30,000 nucleotides of DNA from Symbiodinium natans (GCA_905221605.1 CAJNDS010000920.1:1-30000); one strand, 5' to 3'; numbered from the stretch's first letter, positions 1 to 7,043 are shown. The notes: generated by a model not told the origin, from the sequence alone. Numbers and translations are program-made.

Positions 1-14
1 TTCTTTCTTCCTAG

Positions 15-29
15 GCTACTATTGGGTAG
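15..29 (+). CDS. Possible 15-nt microexon
   Basis: A pyrimidine-rich acceptor (positions 1-14, ending TAG) is followed by 15 bases and a strong donor GTGAGC at 30-35. The only frame without an early stop or partial codon problem reads YYWV or LLLG. The intron that follows (30-103) is mostly CCCTAAA-type repeat. The exon is so short that only the splice signals support it, and its phase does not join cleanly to the next exon. Confidence 0.3.
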   Translation, partial: ATIG

Positions 30-103
30 GTGAGCAGGGCCCTAGACCCTAAACCCTGAAACCTAAACCCCTAAACCCTAAACCCCAAACCCTCCGAGTG
101 CAG

Positions 104-158
104 GATCGTGCCATCGGACAGATCTCGGTGCCCATACGCGAGATGCGGGGGGGCTCAG
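104..158 (+). CDS. Putative exon, C2-domain-like segment
   Basis: The acceptor GTGCAG at 98-103 follows a C-strand repeat. The frame from 104 reads DRAIGQISVPIREMRGGS, which resembles the D-x-x-IG-x-x-x-VP(L/I) strand-turn-strand signature of C2 domains (calcium/phospholipid-binding beta sandwiches). The likely donor is the non-canonical CAG|GCGAGA at 159, and the exon ends in phase 1. A (TTTAGGG) array follows about 30 bp later. The C2 assignment rests on this motif plus the WLLLDP-like end in the next exon; it is suggestive, not proven. Confidence 0.5.
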
Positions 159-190
159 GCGAGACGTGCGCCCAAAGTCCCGGGTGCCCC

Positions 191-358
191 TAGGGTTTAG
201 GGTTTAGGGTTTAGGGTTTAGGGTTTAGGGTTTAGGGTTTAGGGTTTAGGGTTTAGGGTTTAGGGTTAGGGTTTAGGGTTTAGGGTTTAGGGTTTAGGGT
301 TTAGGGTTTAGGGTTTAGGGTTTAGGGTTTAGGGTTTGGGGTTTGGGGTTTGGGGTTT
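191..358 (+). repeat. TTTAGGG (G-strand) array, donor side of intron
   Basis: About 20 nearly perfect TTTAGGG units with a TTGGGGT-variant tail. The array lies about 30 bp after the proposed donor of exon 104-158. The same intron ends in C-rich CCCCAAA repeats at about 601-645, so the two ends are complementary. Confidence 0.9.
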
Positions 359-658
359 GGAGTTTAGAGCTCTTTCAGTTTTTTTTTTTGAGGATTTAGG
401 GCTCTTAGTCCGTTTTTGAAGATTTAGGGCTTAGGGCTTAGGGTTCAGGGCTACCAGGACCCGGAATACGTAGGTCGTTATTTCGTTTTTGTAGGGGGTT
501 TGGGGTTCCCTTATGATCCTCTCAAAACCGAAAAGGGCAAGGTTACTCCTGAGAGGAAAGAAAGAAACAAAAAAGAAAGAACGAAATCCACAACATCCCC
601 AACCCAAGCCCCAAACCCCAAACCCCAAACCCCAAACCCTAACCCCTTCTTAGGTTAG

Positions 659-738
659 ACATCTGCGGGCCCTGCATTTACTACACCTGGCTGCTGTTGG
701 ACCCCTGGTCCGCCTACGGCAGCCAATCCAGAAGTCAG
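659..738 (+). CDS. Putative exon, end of C2-like region
   Basis: An acceptor ending GGTTAG (653-658) follows CCCCAAA repeats and a CCCCTTCT tract. Joined in phase 1 to the exon ending at 158, the frame continues D-ICGPCIYYTWLLLDPWSAYG and on to 738. A tryptophan followed by a short hydrophobic strand is usual near the end of C2 domains. The donor is CAG|GCGGTT (GC type) in phase 0, and TTTAGGG units begin three bases later. An alternative donor is GTCCGC at 708. Confidence 0.5.
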
Positions 739-741
739 GCG

Positions 742-1260
742 GTTTAGGGTTTAGGGTTTAGGGTTTAGGGTTTAGGGTTTAGAGTATAGAGTTCAGGGTT
801 CAGGGTTTAGGGTTTACGGTTTACGGTTTACGGTTGAATTAGGGTTTAGGGTTTTCGGGTTTAGATTAGGCCTCTGAAATTTCGGGGTGAGGGTTCAAGG
901 GTGTAAGGCTTTGGGGGTTTGGGGTTTAGGGTGTGAGGTTTAGGGTTCTAGGGTTTGGGTTTAAGGGCTTAGCTTTTCCAAAGGGGGGTGAGGGCTTAGG
1001 TTCGTGAATGAAGCTCGAGAGGCTTTCGGCTCTTACACCTCAAATAGGGGATGAGGAGGCGGGGGTGTGCGATTCCCAATTTGGGTGTTCAAGTACTGGT
1101 TTAGGGTGTAGGGTTTAGGATTTAGGGCTTGAGACCTAACTTGTTGAGCCACTTTCTTGTAATGTTTAATGTCTAGGGTTTAGGATTTAGGGTTTAGGGT
1201 TTGGGGTTCAGGGTTTAGGGTAATGTTCGCGTTTCGGGCTAAAGGCTTAGTGTTTAGGGG
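742..1260 (+). repeat. Degenerate G-strand telomere-like block
   Basis: Short runs of TTTAGGG with variants (TTCAGGG, TTTACGG, TTTGGGG), broken by 20-100 bp of other sequence. I see no convincing exon in 742-1410; the purine-rich stretch 1260-1400 holds no clear frame with splice sites. The block follows the donor at 739. Confidence 0.75.
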
Positions 1261-1414
1261 CTGCGGTAGAAAGAAAGGTGGGTACCCCGCAAGACAGAGA
1301 GCAAGACAGAGATCGGGCTTAAGTTCTTGAGCCATAAACCCCAAGCCTATGAGCCCCAAGTTGGCAATGTAGAACTCCTGTCAGTCCCTAACAAACCCCC
1401 AAAAGTAACCCAAT

Positions 1415-1453
1415 CCTAAACCCTAAACCCTAAACCCTAAACCCTAAACCCTT
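1415..1453 (+). repeat. CCCTAAA (C-strand) array before an acceptor
   Basis: Five to six CCCTAAA units ending just upstream of the acceptor CTTTGTTTATAG (1451-1462). This is the acceptor-side partner of the G-strand block at 742-1260. Confidence 0.85.
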
Positions 1454-1462
1454 TGTTTATAG

Positions 1463-1479
1463 TAACCCAGTGGCCATAT
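1463..1479 (+). CDS. Putative 17-nt microexon
   Basis: The acceptor TTTGTTTATAG comes directly before 17 bases and a consensus donor GTAAGT (1480-1485). Read in phase 1 it gives TQWPY and ends in phase 0, matching the next exon at 1530. The 50-bp intron that follows has no telomere-type repeat, unlike its neighbours. Confidence 0.45.
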
Positions 1480-1529
1480 GTAAGTAGTGTAAGGCTTATG
1501 GTGGCTTGTAGTGCTCATCGGGTTTGCAG

Positions 1530-1563
1530 GGTCCATACTGTCTGACCCGAAAGCCCTACCAAG
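1530..1563 (+). CDS. Putative exon GPYCLTRKPYQ
   Basis: The acceptor GGGTTTGCAG ends at 1529. The phase-0 frame reads GPYCLTRKPYQ and ends in phase 1 at CAAG|GCCCCA, a GC-type donor. The intron 1564-1648 is almost wholly CCCTAAA repeat. It continues the preceding microexon in frame; the product is not recognised. Confidence 0.5.
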
Positions 1564-1636
1564 GCCCCAAACCTAAACCCTAAACCCTAAACCCTAAACC
1601 CTAAACCCTAAACCCTAAACCCTAAACCCTAAACAA
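1564..1636 (+). repeat. CCCTAAA array forming most of an intron
   Basis: Eight or nine CCCTAAA units fill an 85-bp interval between a GC-type donor and the acceptor CCTCCTTTGCAG at 1637-1648. Confidence 0.85.
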
Positions 1637-1648
1637 CCTCCTTTGCAG

Positions 1649-1719
1649 CTACGGCGAGCAGGTAGCCGACCGCTTCCGACGTGTCGGGCTCCTGGGCTTG
1701 GGCTGGCTTCTGAACAAGG
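1649..1719 (+). CDS. Putative exon YGEQVADRFRRVG...
   Basis: A strong acceptor (CCTCCTTTGCAG) precedes a frame starting at 1650 that reads YGEQVADRFRRVGLLGLGWL and then LNK, with a donor AAGG|GTCCCA at 1720. The peptide is protein-like with a short hydrophobic run. Phase to the previous exon needs a one-base shift in the intron boundary, so the exact junction is uncertain. Confidence 0.5.
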
Positions 1720-1723
1720 GTCC

Positions 1724-1941
1724 CAAACCCCAAACCCTAAACCCCAAACCCTAAACCCCAAACCCCAAACCCTACACCCTAAACCCCAAACCCTAAACCC
1801 AAACCCTAAACCCTAAACCCCAAACCCTAAACCCCAAACCCCAAACCCTAAACCCTAAACCCCAAACCCTAAACCCTAAACCCCAAACCCTAAACCCTAA
1901 ACCCCAAACCCTAAACCCCAAACCCTAAACCCCAAACCCTA
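1724..1941 (+). repeat. Mixed CCCTAAA / CCCCAAA array
   Basis: About 30 units alternating CCCTAAA and CCCCAAA, ending just before the acceptor CCCTCAG at 1947-1953. The mixture of two unit types is unlike the pure arrays elsewhere in the window. Confidence 0.9.
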
Positions 1942-1953
1942 AGCAGCCCTCAG

Positions 1954-1986
1954 GACTGCAGCCACGGCGGTCCCGAGGGCTTCAGG
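1954..1986 (+). CDS. Possible short exon
   Basis: Lies between a C-strand array and a G-strand block. Acceptors at 1953 (CCCTCAG) or 1961 (CTGCAG); donor TTCAGG|GTTTTA at 1987. All three frames are open. One frame reads DCSHGGPEGFR. The call depends mostly on its position at a C-to-G repeat switch. Confidence 0.35.
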
Positions 1987-2260
1987 GTTTTAGAGTTTAG
2001 GATTTAGGGTTTAAGGGGTTAGGGTTTCGGGTTTAGGGTTTAGGGCTTAGAGTGTGAGGGTTTAAGGGGTTAGGGTTTCGGGTTTAGGATTTAGGGTTTG
2101 GGTTTAGGGCGTGAGGGTTTCAGGTTCAGGGTTTAGGATTCGAGGGTTTAGGGTGTGAGGGTTCTGGGGTTGAGGCTTCGCGGGTTTGAGGTTTGAATGT
2201 TTTAGGGTTTGATGGTTGTTGGGTTGGGGGCGCAAGATTTTGGGGGTTGAGGGTCAGGGC
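1987..2260 (+). repeat. Degenerate G-strand block
   Basis: Irregular TTTAGGG, TTTCGGG and GTGAGGG units directly after the proposed donor at 1987. No reading frame of interest. Confidence 0.75.
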
Positions 2261-2265
2261 TTCAG

Positions 2266-2290
2266 CGCATTCAGCGGCTAGGGCTGGTTG
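2266..2290 (+). CDS. Possible microexon RIQRLGLV
   Basis: The donor at 2291 is a good GTAAGG. Acceptors GCTTCAG (2265) or CATTCAG (2274) give exons of 25 or 16 bases, reading RIQRLGLV or RLGLV and ending in phase 1. A C-strand block follows at 2320-2415. Confidence 0.35.
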
Positions 2291-2406
2291 GTAAGGCTTA
2301 CCTGCTAAATCCTCCGCGCCCTAAACCCTAAACCCCAAAGCCCGAGACACCCAGACATCCAAGCCTTAAACCCTAAACCCTAACCCTAAACCATAAACCC
2401 TAAACC

Positions 2407-2695
2407 CTAAACCCTTTGCGACGTCTCGTCGGAAAGGCCTTGCTGCACCTCCGCTCACACCTGCTTCCACATCAGCTCGCAGTAGGCGTGCTGGCCGGGG
2501 CGGAGGCCATGCCCCACGTTGCCCGACAATGGTTGCTTAAGCACAAGGATGATGCTGGTCGTGTTGCCTCGCCTACGACCAGACCAACGCCCGCAAGGTC
2601 GTCGACCGCCATGCTGCACCCGGCCTGGCGCGTCGGCTCGAGTACATCTCTCCCACGCTGCCTGGGGGTCATCGCTTCCACCACAGCTTAAGAGC
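2407..2695 (+). pseudogene. Frameshifted reverse-transcriptase fragment (LINE type)
   Basis: Frame 1 from about 2416 reads RRLVGKALLHLRSHLLPHQL then AVGVLAGAEAMPHVARQWLL. This matches the fingers-to-palm segment of LINE-type reverse transcriptases, where a PHQxxVGVxxGAEAxxHxxR block leads into motif A. The expected motif A (D-x-x-NAFN-x-VDR) is not in that frame but appears in the -1 frame near 2570 as LAYDQTNARKVVDRHAAPGL. At least one indel has therefore broken the gene. Only about 95 codons remain, with telomere-type repeats abutting both sides. It is unrelated in sequence to the RT at 12,000-14,000. Either a retroelement remnant or a captured piece; not functional. Confidence 0.6.
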
Positions 2696-2705
2696 AGACC
2701 TAGCG

Positions 2706-2905
2706 TTTTAGGGTTTAGGGTTTTAGGGTTTTTAGGGTTTTTAGGGTTTTAGGGTTTTTAGGGTTTTTAGGGTTTTTAGGGTTTAAGGGTTTTCGGGTTT
2801 TAGGGCTTTTAGGGTTTTTAGGGTTTTAGGGTTGCTTTAGGGTTTTAGTGTTTTTAGGGTTTTAGGGTGTTAGGGTTTTAGGGTTTCGGGTTTTGGGGTT
2901 AGGGT
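2706..2905 (+). repeat. G-strand block with TTTTAGGG spacing
   Basis: Units vary between TTTAGGG, TTTTAGGG and TTTTTAGGG, the longest run of 8- and 9-base variants in the window. Confidence 0.85.
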
Positions 2906-3061
2906 TTGTGGGTTTGGATGGGTTCAGGGTTGATACAGGGCAAAGCGCGAAGCGCGTGGGCTTTTGGTGGCTCTGTGGGTTTAAGGCTTAAGGTTTTAGT
3001 CTTAGGGCCTGAAACGCTGAAATCCTCAGGCGTTCTCGGAGGTTTCTGCCAGCTTGCACAG

Positions 3062-3118
3062 CCTCGCCCCCAGGACGTGGCTCTTTCATGGGCCAGGGGA
3101 GAGGGGAAGTGGGCGTAG
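3062..3118 (+). CDS. Possible exon ending in a stop
   Basis: The acceptor TTTCTGCCAGCTTGCACAG is strong. The phase-0 frame reads PRPQDVALSWARGEGKWA and then TAG at 3116-3118, so this could be a last exon. An internal donor is also possible. The region before it (2906-3061) shows no supported exon. Confidence 0.35.
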   Translation, partial: PRPQDVALSWARGEGKWA

Positions 3119-3163
3119 AGCGTCTGAGCTCTAAACCTGCAACCCTGATTACCCCTTACATTT

Positions 3164-3268
3164 GGGTGGTTGTCAAAATTATGGTCCCTTTTTGGATCCC
3201 TATGATACTACGGAACCTAATATTTTGGGTACCCAAAAAGGGACCAAACAAAACTTTGACAACCACCC
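3164..3268. repeat. Fold-back (MITE/introner-like) element, copy 1
   Basis: About 105 bp with inverted ends: left arm GGGTGGTTGTCAAAATTATG onward, right arm ending TTTGACAACCACCC. The centre contains a perfect palindrome TTTTGGGTACCCAAAA at 3224-3239. A diverged relative lies at 3731-3829. Both sit in proposed introns. Confidence 0.75.
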
Positions 3269-3430
3269 ATTTGTCTTTTGAGGCTTCGTGGAGTCTTGAC
3301 TTCATTTTCAATTCCTACCTGAAGAACCAAAACCTGCTTCTTTGTTGTTCTTATAAGCTAAGCCCCAAACCCAAATTTCAGGATTTGGTGTTAATCCTAC
3401 ACCCTACGCCCTACACCCAAAACTCTAATT

Positions 3431-3533
3431 CCTAAACCCTAAACCCTAAACCCTAAACCCTAAACCCTAAACCCTAAACCCTAAACCCTAAACCCTAAAC
3501 CCTAAACCCTAAACCCTAAACCCTAAACCCTAA
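3431..3533 (+). repeat. CCCTAAA array before exon 3592
   Basis: About 15 pure CCCTAAA units on the acceptor side of the intron ending at 3591. The interval 3269-3430 has no supported feature. Confidence 0.9.
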
Positions 3534-3591
3534 ACGGCTTCGGGGTGGTGGAGTCGCCCCTACACTGGCCGCCCGCGCATTTTTTCTTCAG

Positions 3592-3627
3592 GGATTGTAC
3601 CTTGAGGACCAAATCAACCCCAAAAGG
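3592..3627 (+). CDS. Putative exon GLYLEDQINPKR
   Basis: An excellent acceptor (TTTTTTCTTCAG, 3580-3591) precedes twelve in-phase codons reading GLYLEDQINPKR. The donor GTTTAG at 3628 is the first unit of a TTTAGGG array, so the repeat supplies the splice site. It starts and ends in phase 0 and joins the next exon (4109) in frame. The product is not recognised. Confidence 0.6.
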
Positions 3628-3715
3628 GTTTAGGGTTTAGGGTTTAGGGTTTAGGGTTTAGGGTTTAGGGTTTAGGGTTTAGGGTTTAGGGTTTAGGGTT
3701 TAGGGTTTAGGGTTT
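3628..3715 (+). repeat. TTTAGGG array beginning at a donor
   Basis: Twelve or more perfect TTTAGGG units that start exactly at the proposed exon end. Followed at 3731 by a fold-back element. Confidence 0.9.
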
Positions 3716-3730
3716 TGGTTCATATTATTA

Positions 3731-3829
3731 GGGTGGTTGTCAACATCATGGTCCTGTTTGGATCCCCATTATAGTACGGCACCCAATATTTAGGGTACCC
3801 CAAAAGGGATCATAACTTTGACCGTTACC
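3731..3829. repeat. Fold-back element, copy 2
   Basis: Shares GGGTGGTTGTCAA..ATGGTCC..TTTGGATCCC..TAGGGTACCC..AAAAGGGA..CATAACTTTGACC with the element at 3164-3268, at roughly 75-80% by eye. Its right arm has decayed, so the terminal inversion is weaker. The stretch 3830-4090 holds no supported gene. Confidence 0.65.
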
Positions 3830-4108
3830 TGAATAGGCATTACGGTCTAGAATGGCCCTTTAAACCCTTTGAACGATATTCCTAAATGGGATCCTCTTAA
3901 GCCCCCCTATAAGGGAAGACAAATCCCAAGGGCCTACCTAGTAGCAGCATAGGGTGTATGACCCCCAGCTCATGTGGTCCCCTAGGTAGAGTTCAGTGAG
4001 ATCTTCCCGGCACCTCTACAACCCAAATGCCCAAAAAACATCGACACCTCAAGTGCCCCCTGCCCCACAGCCGCGCAAGGTCCGCGCATCTGCATCTCAC
4101 TCACAGAG

Positions 4109-4179
4109 GTCAGCGTGGAGCCTTCACAGTGGATAGCCTCTGAGAAGGACTCCGTTCGGCGATTGCTTGGGAAGTTTGG
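4109..4179 (+). CDS. Putative exon VSVEPSQWIASEK...
   Basis: The acceptor tract CTGCATCTCACTCACAGAG ends at 4108. The frame reads VSVEPSQWIASEKDSVRRLL and then GKF, ending in phase 2 at TTTGG|GTGAAA. Phase 0 entry matches the exon ending at 3627. The sequence is strongly protein-like but I do not recognise a family. Confidence 0.6.
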
Positions 4180-4340
4180 GTGAAAGCCCAAAAGCCGTAG
4201 AGGAAGCTACAAAATAGTCAGCTAACCCCAGGGTCCGTTAAAGTAGCACATTTGAAATGCGAAGCTTCCACTTTTGAACCTCCCAATGTCTGAAGGACCG
4301 CTAGGAGGGCTCCTGAAACCTTTTGTTGTTGGTTCTGCAG

Positions 4341-4488
4341 TCTGTGCTTGTACAAGAGGATTTCATTCAAGGAAGATCCCCAACGCCAAGCCCTGAACCC
4401 TAAACCACTATTTAAGGAAGATGTCCAAGACGGTTTCACAGGGCAACCGCAAAGCCCCGGAACTTCGCCTGCGGAGCCACGTTTTCTG
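4341..4488 (+). CDS. Putative exon pair split by a 45-bp telomere-like insert
   Basis: The acceptor CTTTTGTTGTTGGTTCTGCAG is strong. From phase 2 the frame reads (G)LCLYKRISFK and then EDVQDGFTGQPQSPGTSPAE, with PRFL before the donor GTATGA at 4489. The insert at 4372-4416 holds a CCCTGAACCCTAAA core and is flanked by 12-bp direct repeats (TTCAAGGAAGAT / TTTAAGGAAGAT). It is a multiple of three, so the frame survives whether or not it is spliced out. If it is an intron it has a GA donor and AG acceptor. An alternative acceptor at 4440 opens a different frame. It ends in phase 0, as the next exon needs. Confidence 0.55.
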
Positions 4489-4539
4489 GTATGAAAGCAG
4501 ATGCCGAGCCAAGCATGTGACGCTTAACTCCCGCCCTGT

Positions 4540-4735
4540 AGGGTTAGGGTTTAGGGTTTAGGGTTTCGGGTTCAGGGTTGCGGGTTGCGGGTTTAGGGTT
4601 CTCACCCCAAGGCTCCCAGGGCTCTTGCTATGTGTTTTTGTTGATGTCCAAGCTCCCAATTGTTGGTTTAGGGTTTAGGGCTTAGGGTTTGGGGGTTTGG
4701 GGTTTGGGGTTTAGGGTTCCTGTTGGGTGAGGGTG
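4540..4735 (+). repeat. Degenerate G-strand block
   Basis: Two short clusters of TTTAGGG / TTTGGGG (4540-4590 and 4665-4710) in the intron between 4489 and 4757. Confidence 0.75.
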
Positions 4736-4757
4736 TATGTTTGCCTCATGCTTAAAG

Positions 4758-4778
4758 ATCGTCGACTACCCTGAGAAG
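4758..4778 (+). CDS. Putative 21-nt microexon IVDYPEK
   Basis: The acceptor TTGCCTCATGCTTAAAG (4741-4757) and the donor GTACAT (4779) enclose exactly seven codons, IVDYPEK, in phase 0 on both sides, matching its neighbours. Confidence 0.5.
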
Positions 4779-4816
4779 GTACATGAAAGTGGGCCCTGAA
4801 CCCAAAAATCCTCGAG

Positions 4817-4945
4817 GACCGAGCCTTCTACCACGACCCTCTGCTCGTCTCCCATGCGCAGCATGTGCAGACGGTGAAGGTGGGCGCCGGGGTCCAATAC
4901 AAGGGGCCTTATTCCGCAGACCCTAAACGGGCAATTCTTCCCCTG
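4817..4945 (+). CDS. Putative exon DRAFYHDPLLVSH...
   Basis: The 43-codon frame reads DRAFYHDPLLVSHAQHVQTV then KVGAGVQYKGPYSADPKRAI and LPL, ending at a GTATGG donor. The acceptor CTCGAG at 4816 follows a 38-bp intron. A second strong acceptor (TCTCCCATGCGCAG, 4861) lies in the same frame, so the exon might begin at 4862. Phase 0 in and out agrees with 4758-4778. The product is not recognised. Confidence 0.55.
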
Positions 4946-5303
4946 GTATGGAACCTTATACTCGAACTAAAAATAGCTCGGGCAAATACCTACACGAGAC
5001 GATAATGTAATAATGCCCACAGTAATAACCAATATCCCCAGCTTAAGCCCCAGACACCCTATACCCGAAGCCCTAACTCTTCAGCAAACCCACTCGGAAG
5101 CATGGCATGTGAGGTCGGGTCCTTATTACTGGGGTTGGTTAACCCTCAACATTACACCCGACATCCCTAAACCCTAAACCTAAACCCTAAACCCTATACC
5201 CTAAACCCTAAACCCTAAAACCGAAATCCCATTTTCAAGTTCTGTGGGCCCCGGGTCCCCATGCGGCCCAATTGGCCCCTGGTTTTTTTTTGACATACCC
5301 AAA
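4946..5303. other. Intron-like DNA with a short C-strand block
   Basis: Contains weak inverted repeats around AGTAATAACC / GGTCCTTATTACT (about 5010-5150) and a CCCTAAA cluster at 5160-5220. No supported exon. Confidence 0.5.
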
Positions 5304-5408
5304 GGGTCCATGTACCTAAATAGGGAATACTTGGGCCCCAAAGTCCCTATATAGGAGCTGCTTTAAGGCTTTAAGGCCCAAGTACTCCCGATTTAGGTAC
5401 ATGGACCC
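5304..5408. repeat. Fold-back element with 34-bp arms
   Basis: The left arm 5304-5337 (starting GGGTCCATGTACCTAAAT) and right arm 5375-5408 are inverted copies with only two mismatches, around a 37-bp loop. Related TTAGGTACATGG sequence occurs next to a proposed donor at 21,836-21,850. Confidence 0.85.
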
Positions 5409-5547
5409 TTCGGGACATCCTCTGGGCCCCAAACCCATCCAAGAGGACTGTTCTCGGCGAATGCAAATATTGGCCGGTTCTGAGTAGGGAATGGTTCTAT
5501 AGGGCCATCATTCCCTCATTCCCTTCTCGTCTTTCCGGGGACGCTAG

Positions 5548-5592
5548 GAATCAAGATGCTGCATCACACTGTATCCCAAGTTCTGACTCAGG
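5548..5592 (+). CDS. Low-confidence exon
   Basis: A pyrimidine-rich stretch 5514-5536 and an acceptor GCTAG at 5547 precede a frame reading NQDAASHCIPSSDSG that stays open to about 5650. No clear GT donor. The upstream DNA (5480-5530) shares ATAGGGCCATCATTCCCTCATT with the fold-back at 6319-6478 in inverse orientation. Confidence 0.25.
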
Positions 5593-5711
5593 GGAAGCTT
5601 TGGAGAACTACGCCCCAAAAACCCTTAAACCCACAATTCTTGCTAATTGAAACACCTAAAGCCGCTGAGCCTAGATTCGGGGGCCCAGCTACATATGACA
5701 GGGTTTACGCG

Positions 5712-5899
5712 CCCTAAACCCTAAACCCTAAACCCTAAACCCTAAACCCTAAACCCTAAACCCTAAACCCTAAACCCTAAACCCTAAACCCTAAACCCTA
5801 AACCCTAAACCCTAAACCCTAAACCCTAAACCCTAAACCCTAAACCCTAAACCCTAAACCCTAAACCCTAAACCCTAAACCCTAAACCCTAAACCCTAA
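5712..5899 (+). repeat. Long CCCTAAA array
   Basis: About 27 perfect CCCTAAA units, the longest pure array in the window, ending eight bases before the acceptor CCACAG. Confidence 0.95.
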
Positions 5900-5907
5900 G
5901 CCCACAG

Positions 5908-5964
5908 AGAGCCCAGCATGCAACAAGCTGTGGAGCATGGCTCGCCCCTCTCACCCTTAACTGG
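5908..5964 (+). CDS. Possible exon RAQHATSCGAWLA...
   Basis: The acceptor GCCCACAG follows the long C-strand array. Nineteen codons read RAQHATSCGAWLAPLTLNW to a donor GTTGTG at 5965. The frame stays open to about 6020 beyond it. Its position directly after a C-strand array fits the polarity seen elsewhere. Confidence 0.35.
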
Positions 5965-6261
5965 GTTGTGCTTTGGGATATTGTTGAAGTTCCCCGTTTT
6001 CCTTATAAAGGAACCTATTTCATATAAAAAAAAAAACAATTGCAAGGAGTTAACAGCACAACTCAGATAGTTAAACCCTTAGGGAAACTGGACGGCAGGG
6101 TTGGGGTTTAGAGTGCGTTTAGGGTGCCGGGTTTCGTCTTGGAGGCATCCTTTGCCCTAAGCCCTGAACCCCAAACCCTAAACCCTAAAGCCTACACCCT
6201 CCGCCCTAAACCTTAAACCCTAAACCCTATAAACCCTAAACCCTAAACCCGCGGGGGCCAG

Positions 6262-6317
6262 GCCTACTTCGACTTCTGTGAGAGAAGCGCCCTCTCTGCA
6301 ATCACTGTGATGCACTG
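6262..6317 (+). CDS. Putative exon AYFDFCERSALSA...
   Basis: Follows a C-strand block and GGGGGCCAG acceptor. The frame reads AYFDFCERSALSAITVMH and ends in TG, or three bases later in phase 0 if the donor is CTG|GTTCTT at 6321. Whichever donor is used, the exon end coincides with the left terminus of the fold-back element 6319-6478. Confidence 0.5.
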
Positions 6318-6478
6318 GCTGGTTCTTAGTAAATGAGGGAATGATGGCCCTATGTAATCCCTTAAAGTGTATTTATAGGGCCGATACAATCCCTTTCAAA
6401 AAAATATATATGTATGTATTTATTTATTTATTTATTTATTTATTTATGTATAAACCCTTATTCCCTACTAAGAACCAG
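6318..6478 (+). mobile_element. Fold-back introner-like element coincident with an intron
   Basis: Terminal inverted repeats CTGGTTCTTAGT (6319-6330) and ACTAAGAACCAG (6467-6478), with a second inner pair around GAGGGAAT / ATTCCCT. The interior has a TATTTATT microsatellite (about 6413-6446). The right end supplies the acceptor ACCAG and the left end supplies the donor (GCTGGT or GTTCTT). A similar block lies near 5490. Confidence 0.65.
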
Positions 6479-6551
6479 GGGCTTCAGTTCTGGTTATTCA
6501 GGCTAGCCTTCTAAGTCAGCCGGAACCCGAAAAGCCCTGAAGAGGGGCCAG
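6479..6551 (+). CDS. Possible exon(s) after the fold-back intron
   Basis: Directly follows the right inverted repeat. Candidate frames read GLQFWLF (phase 0) up to TTCAG|GCTAGC, and AGTRKALKRGQ from the acceptor TAAGTCAG (6517) to CAG|GCGTGG at 6552. The internal boundaries cannot be settled by eye. Confidence 0.3.
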
Positions 6552-6602
6552 GCGTGGAGTCTATAGCTGGGGTTACAAGAGGACAACTCTTGCAAGAACT
6601 AG

Positions 6603-6681
6603 CCCTAAACCCTAAACCCTAAACCCTAAACCCTAAACCCTAAACCCTAAACCCTAAACCCTAAACCCTAAACCCTAAACC
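6603..6681 (+). repeat. CCCTAAA array before exon 6706
   Basis: Eleven perfect units followed by a C/T tract and acceptor. Confidence 0.9.
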
Positions 6682-6705
6682 CCCCCTGCTCCTGCAATTG
6701 CCCAG

Positions 6706-6756
6706 ATGGAAGCATATTGCAGCGGCCGGTTGCAAGGCGTGGCTTCGCGGTTCACT
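6706..6756 (+). CDS. Putative 51-nt exon
   Basis: Acceptor CCCCCCTGCTCCTGCAATTGCCCAG and donor GTAAGG are both strong, and G-strand repeats begin six bases after the donor. All three frames are open; one reads WKHIAAAGCKAWLRGS, another MEAYCSGRLQGVASRFT. The frame is undecided. Confidence 0.55.
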
Positions 6757-6762
6757 GTAAGG

Positions 6763-6945
6763 GCTTAGGGTTTAGGGTTTAGGGTTCAGGGTTTAGGGTC
6801 TAGGGTTTAGGGTCTAGGGTTTAGGGTTTAGGGTTTAGGGTTTAGGCTTTAGGGTCTAGGGTTTTGGGTTTTGGGTTTAGGGTTCAGGGTTTAGGGTCTA
6901 GGGTTTTGGGTTTAGGGTTTAGGGTTTAGGGTTCAGGGTGCAGGC
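6763..6945 (+). repeat. G-strand block with TCTAGGG variants
   Basis: TTTAGGG mixed with TCTAGGG, TTCAGGG and TTTTGGG units, immediately after the donor at 6757. Confidence 0.85.
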
Positions 6946-6974
6946 AAAGGCTCTGGGGTTTGAGGCTTCAAAAG

Positions 6975-7043
6975 CTCGAGCTTGTGGTGGCATTCGTAAC
7001 CACGCGCTGCCCACATGTTGAAAGCAAGGGACTGCGGCATAAG
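6975..7043 (+). CDS. Putative exon LELVVAFVTTRCPHV...
   Basis: The 23-codon phase-0 frame reads LELVVAFVTTRCPHVESKGL and RHK to the donor AAG|GTTTGT. The acceptor is GCTTCAAAAG (6974). Protein-like but not recognised. Confidence 0.5.

Noticed and set aside
431-628. 65-codon minus-strand frame
   Set aside because: It lies in a proposed intron and is made of repeat-derived and low-complexity sequence.
4440-4535. Alternative exon frame GNRKAPELRLRSHVFW from the acceptor TTTCACAG
   Set aside because: It is open and phase-compatible, but the competing frame is continuous with the upstream island and uses a better donor (GTATGA); not fully excluded.
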